Positions 1 through 8,339 of a stretch of DNA of 64,000 bases are shown piece by piece. A program made the translations under genes and the position numbers. Where the stretch lies: assembly GCF_900167055.1 (NCBI RefSeq), contig NZ_FUXP01000010.1, positions 1 through 64,000 on the forward strand, written 5' to 3'. How positions within the stretch are numbered: position 1 is the stretch's first letter; every line of letters begins with the position of its first letter. The notes below the pieces were generated by a model. The model saw only the letters and a program-made list of their open reading frames with translations. It did not search any database and was not told the origin of the DNA. This DNA is from Lysobacter spongiicola DSM 21749. Lineage in GTDB: Bacteria > Pseudomonadota > Gammaproteobacteria > Xanthomonadales > Xanthomonadaceae.

Positions 1-70
1 TGATAGGCTGGGTGTGTAAGCGCAGCAATGCGTTGAGCTAACCAGTACTAATGATCCGTGTGGCTTGACC
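1..70 (+). rRNA. rrl: 23S ribosomal RNA, 3' end (partial)
   Basis: The first 70 bases match the conserved 3' end of gammaproteobacterial 23S rRNA: a GGCTGGGTGTGTAAGCGCAG block, then GAGCTAACCAGTACTAAT and a closing GGCTTGACC. The 5' part lies outside the window. The end at about base 70 is set by similarity to other 23S ends and could be off by a few bases. 5S rRNA follows on the same strand, so this is the distal end of an rRNA operon. Confidence 0.95.
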
Positions 71-158
71 ATATAACCTCAAGTGGCCTTGGACTCGACG
101 ATACGTCGACGACATTCCAGACCATATGCAACAACGATCGCTACGTCCCAACTTATGA

Positions 159-182
159 GAGTCCGCGCCGCAGGCGCGACTC
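159..182 (+). other. Hairpin in the 23S-5S spacer
   Basis: GAGTC at 159-163 pairs with GACTC at 178-182, and GCGCC (165-169) pairs with GGCGC (173-177) around a GCA loop, leaving C164 bulged. It sits in the 120-base spacer just before 5S rRNA and is a plausible processing stem. There is no tRNA in this spacer. The folding is read by eye. Confidence 0.5.
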
Positions 183-190
183 CAACAGCT

Positions 191-308
191 TGCTCAGTGA
201 ACATAGCTGTGTGGAACCACCCGATCCCATCCCGAACTCGGAAGTGAAACGCACATGCGCCGATGGTAGTGTGGTTCAAACCATGCAAGAGTAGGTCATC
301 GCTGAGCA
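191..308 (+). rRNA. rrf: 5S ribosomal RNA
   Basis: The core carries the conserved blocks ACCACCCGATCCCATCCCGA, ACTCGGAAGTGAAACGC and GCGCCGATGGTAGTGTGG, followed by AGAGTAGGTCATCG. The ends were set by the terminal helix, in which TGCTCAG near 191 pairs with CTGAGCA ending at 308. This gives about 118 nt, the usual 5S length. The termini may be off by one or two bases. Confidence 0.95.
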
Positions 309-316
309 TTTACACC

Positions 317-349
317 AAAGGCCGGTCCCCAGAAGGGACCGGCCTTTTT
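317..349 (+). terminator. Intrinsic terminator of the rRNA operon
   Basis: A perfect 13-bp stem (AAAGGCCGGTCCC with GGGACCGGCCTTT) closes a five-base loop and runs into a T tract just after 5S rRNA. This is a textbook Rho-independent terminator. Confidence 0.93.
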
Positions 350-431
350 CTTTTGCCTTTTTTGGCCTCTTGGGCCCGGCGACGGTGCCGGCTGCTGGGT
401 GGATCGCCCGCGGCGGGAGAGTGAGCGGGCT

Positions 432-454
432 CCGCCCGGGTGCGCTCCGGGCGG
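432..454 (-). other. Hairpin downstream of rpiA
   Basis: CCGCCCGG at 432-439 pairs perfectly with CCGGGCGG at 447-454 around a seven-base loop, about 15 bases beyond the rpiA stop codon. It lacks a U tract, so it may be a transcript-end stabiliser or weak terminator. The rest of 350-468 shows no gene. Confidence 0.4.
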
Positions 455-468
455 CGGTACCGCGACAG

Positions 469-1131
469 CTAGAGTGTGCGGGGCGGCTCACCACCTACGA
501 TGACGACGTCGGCAGGTCGGCGAGCGAACAGCCCGACCGCAACCACACCCGGGATCTGGTTGAGCGCCGCCTCGAGCCCCACCGGGTCGACGATGGACAG
601 GCCATGCACATCGATGATGGCGTTCCCGTTGTCGGTGAGCACTCCCTTCTCATTCGATCCCTGGCGCCAGACCGGCTGCCCTCCCGTCATTGCCACGATC
701 TCGCGCGCGACCAGGCTGCGGGCCATGGGAATGACTTCGACCGGAAGCGGAAAACGGCCCAGCACATCGACCTGTTTGGCTGGGTCGATGATGCAGATGA
801 AGCGCTCACTCGCCTCGGCGATGATCTTCTCGCGGGTCAGTGCGGCGCCGCCACCCTTGATCAAGCGCTTGTGCGGGTCGCATTCATCTGCTCCGTCCAC
901 GTACAACGAAAGCGGCCCGGTGAAGTTGAGATCGAGGATCTCGATGCCGTGCGCTCGCAGGCGTTCGCTGCTCTGCTCCGAACTGGAAACGGCTCCCTTG
1001 ATCCTCCCGGGATTGCGACCCAGCGCGTCGATGAAGTAGGCGACGGTAGAGCCGGTGCCGACCCCCAGCACCATCCCTTCTTCTACGTATTCGATGGCGG
1101 CTTCGGCCGCGAGGCGCTTTGCTTCGGACAT
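469..1131 (-). CDS. rpiA: Ribose-5-phosphate isomerase A
   Basis: This cytosolic enzyme of the non-oxidative pentose phosphate pathway interconverts ribose 5-phosphate and ribulose 5-phosphate. The 220-residue length is normal for RpiA. The phosphate-binding GVGTGST segment is at residues 23-29. The residues matching the E. coli catalytic set are all present: D79 and D82 in DGADE, K92 in KGGG, and E101. The ATG start at 1131 is 3 bases past the stop of the EVE-domain gene, so the two are almost certainly cotranscribed as the tail of the 6S RNA-fau-EVE-rpiA unit. Transketolase, which uses the same sugar phosphates, is encoded near 47.5 kb. Confidence 0.96.
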   Translation of the reverse strand: MSEAKRLAAEAAIEYVEEGMVLGVGTGSTVAYFIDALGRNPGRIKGAVSSSEQSSERLRAHGIEILDLNFTGPLSLYVDGADECDPHKRLIKGGGAALTREKIIAEASERFICIIDPAKQVDVLGRFPLPVEVIPMARSLVAREIVAMTGGQPVWRQGSNEKGVLTDNGNAIIDVHGLSIVDPVGLEAALNQIPGVVAVGLFARRPADVVIVGGEPPRTL

Positions 1132-1134
1132 GGT

Positions 1135-1605
1135 CTACTCGAGGGAAAGGAGGAATGAGTACTGGTCTGCGGAAACGGGAAACACCGACAAGCGGTTGCC
1201 CCTGCGAATGAGCGCGAACTCCTCGCCGAGCCGCTCCGCCTGCTGTTTGATTTCTTCCAGGCGGATCGTGCGCGACAGCTTCCGCTCGAAGGCGATATCC
1301 ACGAGGTGCCATCGGGGCTCTTCGCGGGAAGCCTTCGGGTCGTAGTAGTCGGACTTGCGGTCGAACTGTGTCTCGTCCGGATAAGCCCCGCTGGCCACGG
1401 TGGCGGTTCCGACGATGCCGGGCACCTTGGTATTGGAGTGGTAGAACAACACCTTGTCGCCGATCTTCATGCCGTCGCGCATGAAGTTGCGGGCCTGGTA
1501 GTTGCGCACGCCGTTCCACGGCTCGGTGCCGACACGCTCGAGGTCGTCGATGGAGAATGCGTCGGGCTCGGACTTCATCAGCCAGTATCGGCGCCGCTTG
1601 CTCAT
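1135..1605 (-). CDS. EVE domain protein (putative modified-base/RNA binding)
   Basis: This is a small single-domain protein of 156 residues. It begins with the family signature YWLMKSEPDAFS (residues 7-18), followed by WNGVRNYQARNFMRD and a GDKVLFYHS strand, all typical of EVE/thymocyte nuclear protein 1 relatives. EVE domains share the PUA/YTH-like fold and are thought to recognise modified bases, but no catalytic activity is expected and the ligand here is unknown. The ATG at 1605 overlaps the fau stop by one base (TGATG), indicating translational coupling. A TTG one codon upstream is a less likely start. Confidence 0.88.
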   Translation of the reverse strand: MSKRRRYWLMKSEPDAFSIDDLERVGTEPWNGVRNYQARNFMRDGMKIGDKVLFYHSNTKVPGIVGTATVASGAYPDETQFDRKSDYYDPKASREEPRWHLVDIAFERKLSRTIRLEEIKQQAERLGEEFALIRRGNRLSVFPVSADQYSFLLSLE

Positions 1606-2207
1606 CAATCAGGTGTCCTGCGGGGAAACGTGTGGGTCGCGCCCTCGGTGCAGACCGCATCGACGTCCACGTCCCATGGTTCGGGGGCGATGGCATCGAC
1701 CTGTTGCGCAGCGAACGCGGCGCCGACAAGGAACGGCGGCGGCGCGCCGGCCTGCCGGAATGCGAAGCTGCGATCGTACCAACCTCCGCCCATGCCGAGG
1801 CGATGGCCCTGGAGGTCGAACCCGACCAGCGGCATCACCACGAGCGCCATCGCCGACGGTGGCAGCAGTTCGCCGGGAGACACGTCGGGCTCGGGTATCC
1901 CGTAGCGGTTACTGGCGAGCTTGTCGCCGGGACGCCACGGCGCGAATGACAATGTGTCGCCGGTCAGGACGGGAAGGCAGTAGACGCTGCCCGGGGGGAG
2001 CCCTAGCTGCCACGCGTGCAATGCGATCTCGCCGTCGAGCGCCCAGTAACCCGCAACGGGGCCGGGGGGAACGTCGAAAGGAAGCGAGAGCAGCCTGCGT
2101 GCAAGGGACTGGGCGGCCGCGATACGCGCGGGAGGCGCGATGCCTTGGCGGCGCTCTCGGAGCGCGTCACGAAGAGGCGCACGTGCGATGCGCGAACCGG
2201 TCGTCAT
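1605..2207 (-). CDS. fau: 5-formyltetrahydrofolate cyclo-ligase
   Basis: It converts 5-formyltetrahydrofolate to 5,10-methenyltetrahydrofolate with ATP, a salvage step in folate metabolism. The C-terminal half has the family's ATP/phosphate motif GMGGGWYDR, preceded by VVMPLVGFD, and the length (200 residues from the ATG at 2207) is normal. A GTG nine codons upstream at 2234 is an alternative start: a GGAGGA that could serve it at 2252-2247 lies inside the 6S RNA 3' arm. Position directly after 6S RNA is the classic zapA-ssrS-fau arrangement of gammaproteobacteria, and fau is probably expressed by read-through of the 6S transcript. It overlaps the EVE gene by one base. Confidence 0.93.
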   Translation of the reverse strand: MTTGSRIARAPLRDALRERRQGIAPPARIAAAQSLARRLLSLPFDVPPGPVAGYWALDGEIALHAWQLGLPPGSVYCLPVLTGDTLSFAPWRPGDKLASNRYGIPEPDVSPGELLPPSAMALVVMPLVGFDLQGHRLGMGGGWYDRSFAFRQAGAPPPFLVGAAFAAQQVDAIAPEPWDVDVDAVCTEGATHTFPRRTPD

Positions 2208-2242
2208 GCTGCGGGGGGCCGGGGAAACCGGCACACAAAAGA

Positions 2243-2431
2243 AAGTCCTCCGCCGATGGCGATGCGCGCGAAACGACCTTGAACCCGAGGTTCAAGTGGG
2301 GACGCCTGGAGGCCGTCGGGCTTCCCGCTACCAGGGCGGACCTGCACTCCGGGCTTCCGTTGCGCCCCCGCGGTCGCAATTAAGGGACAAGGCGAATGTT
2401 TGCGCACGCCGTCGTCCACAGCAGAGGACGT
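2243..2431 (-). ncRNA. ssrS: 6S RNA (RNA polymerase regulator)
   Basis: 6S RNA binds sigma70-RNA polymerase and mimics an open promoter. Three things identify it. First, it lies between zapA and fau, its conserved location. Second, it has the characteristic 3' side hairpin ACTTGAACCTCGGGTTCAAG (minus strand, around 2276-2296). Third, the ends close in a long stem: GTCCTCTGCTG on the 5' side (2429-2419) pairs with CGGCGGAGGAC on the 3' side (2255-2245), including G-U pairs. The purine/GC-rich central part would form the bubble. The 5' end is placed seven bases after a TATACT -10 element. The 3' end is approximate. Confidence 0.87.
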
Positions 2432-2437
2432 GCGGTG

Positions 2438-2443
2438 AGTATA
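2438..2443 (-). promoter_or_regulatory. -10 element of the 6S RNA promoter
   Basis: TATACT on the minus strand lies seven bases before the predicted 6S RNA 5' end. No good -35 match is seen 17-18 bases upstream. Confidence 0.6.
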
Positions 2444-2496
2444 GCGCGCGGCCGGGGCACGCGATGCGCCATTCGTCGGCAGTGGTACGGAGATGT

Positions 2497-2796
2497 TCAG
2501 CGCTCGGGGAGTTCGAGTCGGTCGAGCTTCCGGTGCAGGTCGTCGAGGGTGCGTTCGAGCTCGCTGGAGCGGCCTTCGCCCTCATCCTTCAGTTGCTGCA
2601 GTTCGTGGGCGAAATTGAGTGCGGCCAGCACCGCAACCCGGTCCAGCGCGGCCATGCGGTTGCTGCCGCGGATCTCCCGCATCTTCCCGTCCAGCAGGCG
2701 TGCGGCCGCGAGCAGGCTCTCGCGCTCCTCCGGCTCGCAGCCGACGGTGTACTCACGGTCGAGCAGGCGGATGGTGACCGGTTGGGTGGGGCTCAC
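2497..2796 (-). CDS. zapA: Cell division protein ZapA
   Basis: ZapA is a cytosolic protein that bundles FtsZ protofilaments at the division ring. The 99-residue product has the ZapA layout: an N-terminal segment with VTIRLLDREYTVGCEPEE (about residues 7-24), a helix with LLDGKMREIRG, the conserved DRVAVLAALNFAHEL, and a C-terminal coiled coil. The start is a GTG at 2796 that overlaps the stop of the upstream coiled-coil gene by four bases (GTGA), so the two are translationally coupled. 6S RNA follows downstream on the same strand. Confidence 0.95.
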   Translation of the reverse strand: MSPTQPVTIRLLDREYTVGCEPEERESLLAAARLLDGKMREIRGSNRMAALDRVAVLAALNFAHELQQLKDEGEGRSSELERTLDDLHRKLDRLELPER

Positions 2797-3014
2797 GTGT
2801 GCTGCTCCAGCGACTTCAGCCGCGCGATCATGGCCTCGACCCGGGTTCGGGCCTGCTCGTTCTTGGTCAGCAGCGCGGCGCGCTCGGCCGCCAGTTGCTC
2901 CTGCTGCTGGCGAAGGCTCCGGTTCTCTTCCTGCAGACGTCGCATGCGATCGGCGAGTTCATCGACGCGGTCGACCAGCAGTTGCATACGAGCGAGCAGT
3001 TCGGCGCGTTCCAT
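2793..3014 (-). CDS. Small ZapB-like coiled-coil protein (TIGR02449 type)
   Basis: This 73-residue protein is almost entirely a heptad-rich coiled coil, with leucines spaced through LLVDRVDELADRMRRLQEEN and the remainder Gln/Glu/Arg rich. Small proteins like this directly upstream of zapA are widespread in gammaproteobacteria and are thought to be division-ring accessory factors similar to ZapB. That role is inferred from position and structure. The ATG at 3014 is preceded by an in-frame GTG at 3017. It lies 29 bases downstream of the large sensor gene on the same strand and overlaps zapA by four bases. Confidence 0.85.
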   Translation of the reverse strand: MERAELLARMQLLVDRVDELADRMRRLQEENRSLRQQQEQLAAERAALLTKNEQARTRVEAMIARLKSLEQHT

Positions 3015-3045
3015 CACGGCACGATAGGCAGCGGCCGGGGGGCGG

Positions 3046-6000
3046 TCAAGAAGCAGGTGTGGATGTCATGCGGGTGGCCGCCCCGGCGGAGAGGAGGTCG
3101 TCGTGCCGAGCGTGCTCCAGCAGGAACGCGAGGCAGTCCTGCTCCGACATCGGGCGCGCGAGCCAGAACCCCTGGATCTCGTCGCAGCGGTGGTCGCGGA
3201 GGAAGCGCACCTGGTCCTCGGTTTCGACGCCTTCGGCGATCACCGACAAGCCGAGCGAGTGGGCCATCTTGATGATGGTGCTGGTGATGGCGGCATCGTC
3301 CGGGTCGTGGCTGAGGTCGTCGACGAATTCCTTGTCGATCTTGATCGAGGTGATCGGCAAGCGCTTGAGGTATGAAAGCGACGAATAACCCGTGCCGAAG
3401 TCGTCCACCGCCAGCCCCACCCCGAGCGACCGGAAGGCCTGAAGCTTGGCGGCGTTCTGTTCGGGATTGGCCATCAATACGCTCTCGGTCAGCTCCAGCT
3501 CGAGGTGCTCGGGGGGCAGACCGGTCTGTTCCAGTACCCGCGCCACGACCGTCGGCAGGTCGCCGCGCAGCAACTGCAGTGCCGACACGTTGACCGCCAT
3601 GCATACGCCGCTGACCCCGAGCGCGCGCCAGCGGCCGAGCGTGGCGCAGGCCTGCTGCAGCACCCACTCCCCGATTTCGAGGATGAGGCCGTTCTCCTCG
3701 GCCAGCGGGATGAACTGCGACGGCAGGATGTCGCCCAGTTCGGGACTGTGCCAACGCAGCAGTGCCTCCACGCCGGTGACGTCGCCGTTGGAAAGCGACT
3801 GCTGTGGCTGGAACACGAGGGACAGTTCGCCACGGTCGAGCACTTTGCGCAGGGCCGCCGAGAGCGTGGCCCTGCGGCGGATGTCGATGTCCATGCTCGG
3901 CTCGTACACCATGAAAGTGCGCCGACCCATGGCCTTGGCCTGGTACATCGCCGTGTCGGCATGCTTGAGCAGGTCGGACGGGATACGCGCGTGGTCGGGA
4001 TACAGGCTGATGCCGATCGAGGGCGAGATCACCACGTCCGTCTGTTCATCCAGTTGCAAAGGCGTTTCGAACGCAGCGATGAGGTCGGCCGCGACCGCCT
4101 CCGCCTGCAGGGCGTCGTGCAGATCCTCCAGCACTACGGTGAACTCGTCCCCGCCCAGCCGGGCGACGGTATGGCTTGCGCCCACCGTCTGCTGCAGGCG
4201 GCGCGCGGCGGCCCCGAGGATGCGATCGCCGGCGGCGTGGCCCAGCGAATCGTTGATGTCCTTGAACCGGTCCAGGTCAAGGAACAGCACGGCGATCTTC
4301 CTGCGTCCCGCCCGTGCCCGCACTATCGAGCGCGACAGGCGCTCGGACAGCAGCGTGCGGTTGGGCAGGCTGGTGAGCGGGTCGTAGTTGGCCAGGTAGC
4401 GCAACTCCTGTTCCGCGCGCTTCTGCTCGGTGATGTCGGTCAGCACCGCGACGTAGTGACCACGTCCGCCGTGCATGTCCGAGACGGCGCCCGCCTGCAG
4501 CCAGCACAGGAATTCCTCGCCGTCGCGCCGCTGCTGCCAGACCTCGCCGGACCAGCGGCCGTCGCGCTGCAGGGCATCGCGGATGCTGCTGTAGAAACCC
4601 GCATGGTGCTGGTGGCCGTCGAGCAGGCTGGTCGAGTGCCCCAGGACATCCGACGCGGCGTAACCGGTCATCCGGGTGAAAGCGGGGTTGACCGAGACGA
4701 ACCGGAACTGGTCGTCGAACACGGCGACGGCCTCGGCCATGCTGCGCAGCACCTCGCTCGAGATCCGGCGCTCCCGCTCGGCGCTGCGGTTGGCGGTGAT
4801 GTCGCGGGCAGTGCCGGCCACGCGTACGGCTCTCCCATCGGAGCTCCTCTCCACTACGCGTCCTCGCGCCCTGACCCAGTGCCAGTCGGCGCCTTCGCCG
4901 CCTCCGCGGGTGCGGTGTTCGGACAGGAACAGCGCCACCTCGCCCCGCAGGTGCCTGACCATCGCCTCACGCACCTGTTCCCGGTCTTCGGGGTGGATCG
5001 ACTCGTCGCCGCTGACCACGGTGCCGACGGAGATGTCGGGGCGTGCACTGGAGGTGTCGGACACCTGCATGCGCTGGATCTCGCGCGTTCGCAGGTCGTA
5101 GTCCCAGAACTGCTCCCCTGAAGCCCACAGCGCAAGCTTCAGGCGCTCTTCGCGTTCTCGGATCTGCCGGAACCAGCCTTGCTCGCGATCCCTGCGCTGG
5201 CGCCACTGCCATGCCAGCCAGGCCAGCCACGCCAGTAGCGCCAGCAGGGTTGCCGCGATCGTGGCCGGGTGCCGCCATAGCGGCGGTGCGATATCGACCG
5301 GGACCCTGAGTTCGGCGCCGGTCCAGCTACCGGCCCGGTCGCTTGCCTGCGCGCGCAGGACATAGCTGCCGGGAGGGAGCCGGGTGTAGGTGATGTCGCC
5401 CTGGGGCCCGTTGTCGATCCAGCCCTTGTCGAAGCCTTCCAGCCGATAGCGGTAGAGGATGCTGGCCGCGGGCGCGAAGTCCAGTGCACCGACGCGCAGG
5501 CGGAGAATGTCGGCACCGTCGGGCACCGTGAGCGGGCCGCCTTGCCAGCGCACGCCGGCGTCCACCGCGGCATCGGCACCTGCACGCGCACTGAGCAACT
5601 GCAGGGGCGGCACGTAGGCCGGATCCTGCATGCGTGCCGGATGAAAGAGGTTCAGGCCCCTGACGCCGCCGAACGCGATCGATCCATCGGACAGTGGCGC
5701 CACTGCACCACCGTTGAACTCGAGGTCCTGCAGTCCGTCGGCCAGGCCATACCGGCGGACGGCTCCGGTACCGGTGTCGAGGCGCAGGACGCCGATGTCG
5801 GTGGCCAGCCACAGCTTGCTGCTGCCGGGGAGGTCGTCGCCGGCGATGGCGTAGACCGCCGGGGGCAGGTCGAAATCCAAGGCATCGGGCAGGGGTTGCA
5901 GGAATTGGACGCTGCCGTCCGGTTGCTCGGAAACGCGGTTCAGGCCCGAATGGGTGCCCACCCAGATGCGGCCTTCTTCGTCCTCGTGCAGTGCGCGGAC

Positions 6001-7662
6001 GAGGGACCCGGCCAGCCCATGCGGCGTGCCGGGTCCGGCGCTGAAGTGGCGCAGCCTGCCGGTGGCGGGGTCGAGCAGATCCAGTCCGTCGCCCGTGCCG
6101 ATCCAGATCCTTCCCCGCCGATCCTCCAGCAGCGCGTGCACGTTCGGGTGGGACAGGTAGGCCGGGTTGCCCGGGGCATGGGCGTAATGGACGACACGCC
6201 GGCTCCTGCGCTGGTACTGCACCATGCCCTGGCCGGAGGTGCCGAGCCAGAGATCGCCGGACCGGGCGACCAGGAGCGTGCGGAAGGCGGCCCCGGTCAG
6301 GGCGCCCAGCTGGATCCGCTCGCTGGTTCCCTCCAGCGCCGGGTCCGCCCTGAACAGGCCTTCGGTGGTCGCCAGCCATAGCCGGCCGTGCCCTGCATCG
6401 GCAATCGCCGTGACCTGGCGGGCGCTGCCATCCCGGCGCGCGGGCAGGCGGTCGCTCCAGTCGTCGAAGGCGTCCTTGGACACGTCGTAGCGCAACAGGC
6501 GGGCGTCGTCGGTGCCGAGCCATAGCGCGCCGTCCACACCTTCGTGGATCGCCCTCAAACTGTTGCCGGCCGCATGGTGTGCCTGCTGCCCGCGGGCCAG
6601 GTCGAGCACGTAGCGGAAGGGCGTGCCCGATGGGTCGACCACCGATACCCCGCGATACTGACCTCCGACCCAGAGGATGCCGCCGGCGTCCAGCATCAGG
6701 CTGCTGATGTGATCCTCCGGCAGTGAAGCGGGCACGGCCGGGTTGTCGCGGATGCGCGTGGCGCTTCCGTCGGTGGGGTCGAAACGCACCAGGCCGCTGC
6801 CATAGGTCGACAACCAGAGGCTGCCGTCCGGCGCCTGCACCAGTTGGCGCACGTCGGATCCACCGGCACGATCGCCGCCGGCATCCAGTGGCCATTGCTT
6901 GACCAGCAGGCCGTCGCCGTCGAGCCGGAACAGGCCATCGCGACGGCCCACCCACAGGGCGCCGTCGCGGTCGACCAGCAACGACTGGTTGACGGACGGT
7001 CCCCCCACCAGGCGTGCGCGACTGCCGTCAACGCGGAACAGCCCGGCCGCGGATGCGAACCAGATCGTGCCGTCGGCGTCGGCCAGCAACTGCTGGAAAG
7101 GCGAGCTCATTCGCCGGCTGTCGAGCTCGAGTACCCGCTCGCGCCGTCCCGTTGCCGGGTCGAACAGGTCCAGGCCCTCCATGCTGCCGACCCACACGCG
7201 TCCGTTGCGCGGCAGCAGCGACATCACCTGCCGGCCGGGATCGCCGCTTCCGGCATCGGGTGGCATGAAGCGTTCGATCCGGCCGGTGTCGAGGTCCAAC
7301 CGCGACACGAACCGCGAGTGCGTCCCGATCCACAGCGCGTCGTCGCCTTCCAGTGCCAGGGCCGTCACGACATTGTCCGGCAGGCTGGATGGGTCCCGCG
7401 GGTCGTGCCGGTGTGGCAGGTAGCGCTGGCCGTCGTAGCGGTGCAGGCCACCCTGGGTGGCGATCCATACGAAGCCGCGCCGGTCCTGCACCATCGCGGT
7501 GACGGAATTCTGGGCCAGCCCCCTTTCACTCCCGATCGGCGCGAAGTAGTAATCGCGCACCTCGGCGATTGCGGTGACAGGCGCCGCCAACCACAGCATT
7601 GCCGTGGCCACCAGCGCGAGCGCGCGTGCCTTGGGCTTCAGGAACGGGCAGTGGGAACGCAC
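3046..7662 (-). CDS. Periplasmic propeller sensor with PAS, GGDEF and EAL domains
   Basis: This is a 1538-residue hybrid c-di-GMP enzyme. From the proposed GTG start at 7662 there is a cleavable-looking signal segment ending in VTAIA (about residues 1-33). Next come many two-component-regulator propeller repeats (WIATQGGLHRYDG, WIGTHS, WVGSMEGLDLFD and similar, to about 660), a Y_Y_Y domain (about 735-790), one membrane helix (about 800-821), two PAS modules, GGDEF (motif at 1170-1174) and EAL (motif at 1299-1301). GGDEF is intact but lacks an upstream RxxD inhibitory site. The EAL domain has its catalytic set (EAL, NVSA, ELTES, DDFGTG, KIDKEF, AEGVE), so phosphodiesterase activity is likely, perhaps with GTP-stimulated or cyclase activity. 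The ligand is unknown. An ATG at 7746 is an alternative start. Confidence 0.9.
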   Translation of the reverse strand: MRSHCPFLKPKARALALVATAMLWLAAPVTAIAEVRDYYFAPIGSERGLAQNSVTAMVQDRRGFVWIATQGGLHRYDGQRYLPHRHDPRDPSSLPDNVVTALALEGDDALWIGTHSRFVSRLDLDTGRIERFMPPDAGSGDPGRQVMSLLPRNGRVWVGSMEGLDLFDPATGRRERVLELDSRRMSSPFQQLLADADGTIWFASAAGLFRVDGSRARLVGGPSVNQSLLVDRDGALWVGRRDGLFRLDGDGLLVKQWPLDAGGDRAGGSDVRQLVQAPDGSLWLSTYGSGLVRFDPTDGSATRIRDNPAVPASLPEDHISSLMLDAGGILWVGGQYRGVSVVDPSGTPFRYVLDLARGQQAHHAAGNSLRAIHEGVDGALWLGTDDARLLRYDVSKDAFDDWSDRLPARRDGSARQVTAIADAGHGRLWLATTEGLFRADPALEGTSERIQLGALTGAAFRTLLVARSGDLWLGTSGQGMVQYQRRSRRVVHYAHAPGNPAYLSHPNVHALLEDRRGRIWIGTGDGLDLLDPATGRLRHFSAGPGTPHGLAGSLVRALHEDEEGRIWVGTHSGLNRVSEQPDGSVQFLQPLPDALDFDLPPAVYAIAGDDLPGSSKLWLATDIGVLRLDTGTGAVRRYGLADGLQDLEFNGGAVAPLSDGSIAFGGVRGLNLFHPARMQDPAYVPPLQLLSARAGADAAVDAGVRWQGGPLTVPDGADILRLRVGALDFAPAASILYRYRLEGFDKGWIDNGPQGDITYTRLPPGSYVLRAQASDRAGSWTGAELRVPVDIAPPLWRHPATIAATLLALLAWLAWLAWQWRQRRDREQGWFRQIREREERLKLALWASGEQFWDYDLRTREIQRMQVSDTSSARPDISVGTVVSGDESIHPEDREQVREAMVRHLRGEVALFLSEHRTRGGGEGADWHWVRARGRVVERSSDGRAVRVAGTARDITANRSAERERRISSEVLRSMAEAVAVFDDQFRFVSVNPAFTRMTGYAASDVLGHSTSLLDGHQHHAGFYSSIRDALQRDGRWSGEVWQQRRDGEEFLCWLQAGAVSDMHGGRGHYVAVLTDITEQKRAEQELRYLANYDPLTSLPNRTLLSERLSRSIVRARAGRRKIAVLFLDLDRFKDINDSLGHAAGDRILGAAARRLQQTVGASHTVARLGGDEFTVVLEDLHDALQAEAVAADLIAAFETPLQLDEQTDVVISPSIGISLYPDHARIPSDLLKHADTAMYQAKAMGRRTFMVYEPSMDIDIRRRATLSAALRKVLDRGELSLVFQPQQSLSNGDVTGVEALLRWHSPELGDILPSQFIPLAEENGLILEIGEWVLQQACATLGRWRALGVSGVCMAVNVSALQLLRGDLPTVVARVLEQTGLPPEHLELELTESVLMANPEQNAAKLQAFRSLGVGLAVDDFGTGYSSLSYLKRLPITSIKIDKEFVDDLSHDPDDAAITSTIIKMAHSLGLSVIAEGVETEDQVRFLRDHRCDEIQGFWLARPMSEQDCLAFLLEHARHDDLLSAGAATRMTSTPAS

Positions 7663-7749
7663 GTCATCGCAGTTCCGGGCGTGGCAGCGCGCAGTGTAGG
7701 CAGGGTGAAGGCGCCGCAACAAGCGCGCCGGGTGCAGCGGCACCATTGC

Positions 7750-7755
7750 TAGACT
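7750..7755 (+). promoter_or_regulatory. Candidate -10 element for ygfB-pepP
   Basis: TAGACT lies 28 bases before the ygfB start. No convincing -35 is seen. It is a short match, so confidence is modest. Confidence 0.35.
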
Positions 7756-7783
7756 GCAGGGCCCTGATTCCACGGTAGCCGAC

Positions 7784-8338
7784 GTGTCGCACAACCCCTC
7801 CAACCTGCCAAGCCTGCCCGATGTCGATAAGGAGATGCGCGAGCTCGGGCTCGCCACCCCGGCCCCGGAGTTGCATGGCGCTCTCTGCGGCTGGCTCGCC
7901 GGTGGCGGTGAGTCTTCCGATGCCTGGCTGTCGAGGGTATTGGTCGACGAACAATTGGCGGGCGCGGCCAGCGGTGGCGCCCTCGAGGCGCTGCGCAGGA
8001 CCAGCGAGTCGCAACTGGAGGATCGCAGCTTCGATTTCGCCCTGCTGCTGCCGGACGCGGATGCCGCCATCGAGGTCCGCAGTGGTGCCCTGTTCGATTG
8101 GTGCAGGGGGTTCCTGGGCGGATTCGGCCTGGCCGCCGGCGACAGGGCGAAGTTGTCGGACGAGGGCAGCGAAGCGCTGGAGGACATCGCCCGGCTTGCT
8201 GCCGCCCAGCCGCAGGAAGAAGGCGACGAGGAGGATGAAGAAGCTTTGGTCGAGATCGAGGAGTTCGTGCGCGTGGCGGTGCTGTTGCTGCATGGTGACT
8301 GCGTACTGGCCGCCCGCCACCGGCAGAGGCTGAACTGA
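7784..8338 (+). CDS. ygfB: UPF0149 family protein YgfB
   Basis: This is an acidic 184-residue all-helical protein of the YgfB/YecA (UPF0149) family. Recognisable segments are the early LHGALCGWLAGG (about residues 29-40), the central LFDWCRGFLGGFGLA and the C-terminal EEFVRVAVLLLH, with an acidic EEGDEEDEE stretch before it. In Pseudomonas a YgfB homologue modulates ampicillin-resistance gene expression; whether that holds here is unknown. The start codon is GTG. It sits one base ahead of pepP, as in E. coli, where ygfB is divergent from zapA. In this genome the large sensor gene lies between the two. Confidence 0.9.
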   Translation: MSHNPSNLPSLPDVDKEMRELGLATPAPELHGALCGWLAGGGESSDAWLSRVLVDEQLAGAASGGALEALRRTSESQLEDRSFDFALLLPDADAAIEVRSGALFDWCRGFLGGFGLAAGDRAKLSDEGSEALEDIARLAAAQPQEEGDEEDEEALVEIEEFVRVAVLLLHGDCVLAARHRQRLN

Positions 8339-8339
8339 C

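Noticed and set aside
71-190. tRNA in the 23S-5S spacer
   Set aside because: The spacer is short and has no cloverleaf or T-loop consensus. It holds only a small stem.
3505-5121. A 538-codon plus-strand frame inside the sensor gene
   Set aside because: It is antisense to the GGDEF/EAL region, whose catalytic motifs are intact.
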